The translations under genes were made by a program, and so were the position numbers. This document shows, in pieces, positions 23,568 through 24,468 of a DNA stretch of 24,468 bases (positions are counted from its first letter, which is position 1; every line of letters begins with the position of its first letter). The DNA comes from an uncultured Clostridia bacterium (lineage in GTDB: Bacteria > Bacillota > Clostridia > TANB77 > CAG-508), in assembly GCA_947628395.1 (NCBI GenBank), contig CANQZP010000012.1, positions 1-24,468 of the forward strand, given 5' to 3'. Below the pieces are notes generated by a model that searched no databases, was not told where the DNA came from, and was given only the letters and a program-made list of their open reading frames with translations.

Positions 23568-23640
23568 TTATCGGCACACAGCATTTTCTCTCAAACTATT
23601 GATTTATCAATAAAAATTAATATTTTTATATTTCAACAAA

Positions 23641-24468
23641 TCAACTATTTTTTTTATTTTCATTATTGTTTATATCTTTGGATTGCATCAAAAGTTCATC
23701 AAAATCAGAAACATAAACTTTATCTTGTACAATTCTATATTTTTCAAATTCAGTTTCAGCATGAAGTTTAGCCATTTCTGCAGATATTTTTCCATTATCC
23801 TTTAAAATCTCATGATCCCACAATGTTAAAAATCCATTTAGCCTTTTTTCCCAATCTTCCATTGTCATAGGAATATGTCTCATAGCTTGCATCTCTGCTA
23901 AATCCAAATATGCTGATACCATTCTTTCTAACTGAGCAATTTCATTTTCAGATAAATAATTTTTAGCAACAACTACATCATATTTATGTATTTTGCTACT
24001 TGGTGCTCCTTCCCAAGTAGTTAATCCCATATTCTCTTTTTTATGGTCTGCTCTATTATAAATAATTTCTGCTGCTGTATTTCCAGATACTGCATAATGT
24101 AACTTGTTTTGTACTGACGTAAAAAATCTAATCGTTGACTTTGCTGTTTTGTCATAGTCAATAGAGGTTGCATAAATGTCAGTTATTTTTTGATAAAATT
24201 TTCTTTCTGACATTCGTATTTCTCTTATACGTTCTAATTGCTCTTCAAAGTATTTTTCGGTTAGAATTGAGCCACCATTTTTTAGTCTTTCATCATCCAT
24301 TACCCAACCTTTTATTGTGTAGTCTTTGACTATTTGATTTGCCCATTTTCTAAATTGAACTGCTCTTTCATTATCTACTTTAAATCCTATTGCAATTATC
24401 ATTTGAAGATTATAATGTGCAACATTTCTTGAAACCTCTCTGTTACCCTCTTTTTGAACTATTAAGAA
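23641..24468 (-). CDS. RhuM family protein, partial (N-terminus beyond the window)
   Basis: The frame stays open to the window edge, encoding at least 275 residues. The translated stretch before the first internal ATG (24402) includes SRNVAHYNLQM, which fits the family, so that ATG is not the true start. The sequence matches the virulence RhuM family, named after Salmonella SPI-3 rhuM. Visible features include IIAIGFKVDNERAVQFRKWA, the K-G-W-V-M-D-D-E-R-L-K-N-G block, H-Y-A-V-S-G-N-T-A-A-E and the T-T-W-E-G segment. The biochemical role is unsettled. Homologues often lie beside type I restriction-modification genes or on genomic islands. The tail is Asn/Lys-rich. It is complete at the 3' end. 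Confidence 0.88.
   Translation of the reverse strand, partial: FLIVQKEGNREVSRNVAHYNLQMIIAIGFKVDNERAVQFRKWANQIVKDYTIKGWVMDDERLKNGGSILTEKYFEEQLERIREIRMSERKFYQKITDIYATSIDYDKTAKSTIRFFTSVQNKLHYAVSGNTAAEIIYNRADHKKENMGLTTWEGAPSSKIHKYDVVVAKNYLSENEIAQLERMVSAYLDLAEMQAMRHIPMTMEDWEKRLNGFLTLWDHEILKDNGKISAEMAKLHAETEFEKYRIVQDKVYVSDFDELLMQSKDINNNENKKNS

Noticed and set aside
23598..23611. ATTGAT/ATCAAT hairpin as a rhuM terminator
   Set aside because: The stem is only six AT-rich pairs with a two-base centre and no T tract, so it is too weak to call.

Overview
The window is chromosomal DNA from a very AT-rich Gram-positive bacterium, most likely an uncultured gut-type Clostridia/Firmicutes lineage. The base composition, strong AGGAGG-type ribosome binding sites, frequent TTG starts, sigma-A-like promoters (TTGACA/TATAAT) and the gene set (class B sortase, Asp23-like protein, PlsY, DUF3298 protein, TSCPD protein) all fit this. 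I could not identify the species. Almost every gene is on the minus strand. One small gene (3380-3664) is on the plus strand.

Layout in coordinate order. Positions 1-660 hold a small unknown gene and a tRNA-Thr(CGU). Positions 661-2659 are a two-gene unit: an unknown protein followed by an endonuclease Q/YqxK-like PHP protein. Positions 2792-3664 hold a small Ser/Asn-rich secreted protein with a sortase-like LPSAG tail, divergent from the lone plus-strand gene. Positions 3677-7198 are a housekeeping operon in the order der, plsY, gpsA, zinc-ribbon protein, which links ribosome assembly to glycerolipid precursor synthesis. Positions 7424-7606 are rpmF with its own promoter and terminator.

Positions 7719-12361 look like one five-gene operon: a membrane-anchored PstS-like protein, a membrane-anchored DUF3298-type protein, a P-loop/Asp23-like fusion, cmk and plsC. 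Its first three genes form the least understood module of the window. Positions 12503-12757 are a small YvyF-like zinc-ribbon protein. Positions 13087-17319 hold polA, a membrane-anchored lytic transglycosylase and a PiT phosphate transporter. A DUF362 protein follows at 17430-18308.

Positions 18680-21956 are a copper operon in the order ttcA-like, copZ, copA. copA carries one extra base in its TGD motif that splits the reading frame. Positions 22155-23240 encode a TSCPD protein and a class B sortase. Upstream of the sortase lie the C-terminal remnant of a second sortase and a RhuM family gene that runs off the right edge, which suggests a junction with an accessory (possibly restriction-modification) island.

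Three intergenic regions (7296-7355, 12870-13076, 18408-18659) hold long or compound inverted repeats unlike simple terminators. Two of them share a short palindromic core, pointing to a dispersed non-coding repeat family. No CRISPR array, rRNA, transposase or recognisable riboswitch was seen.
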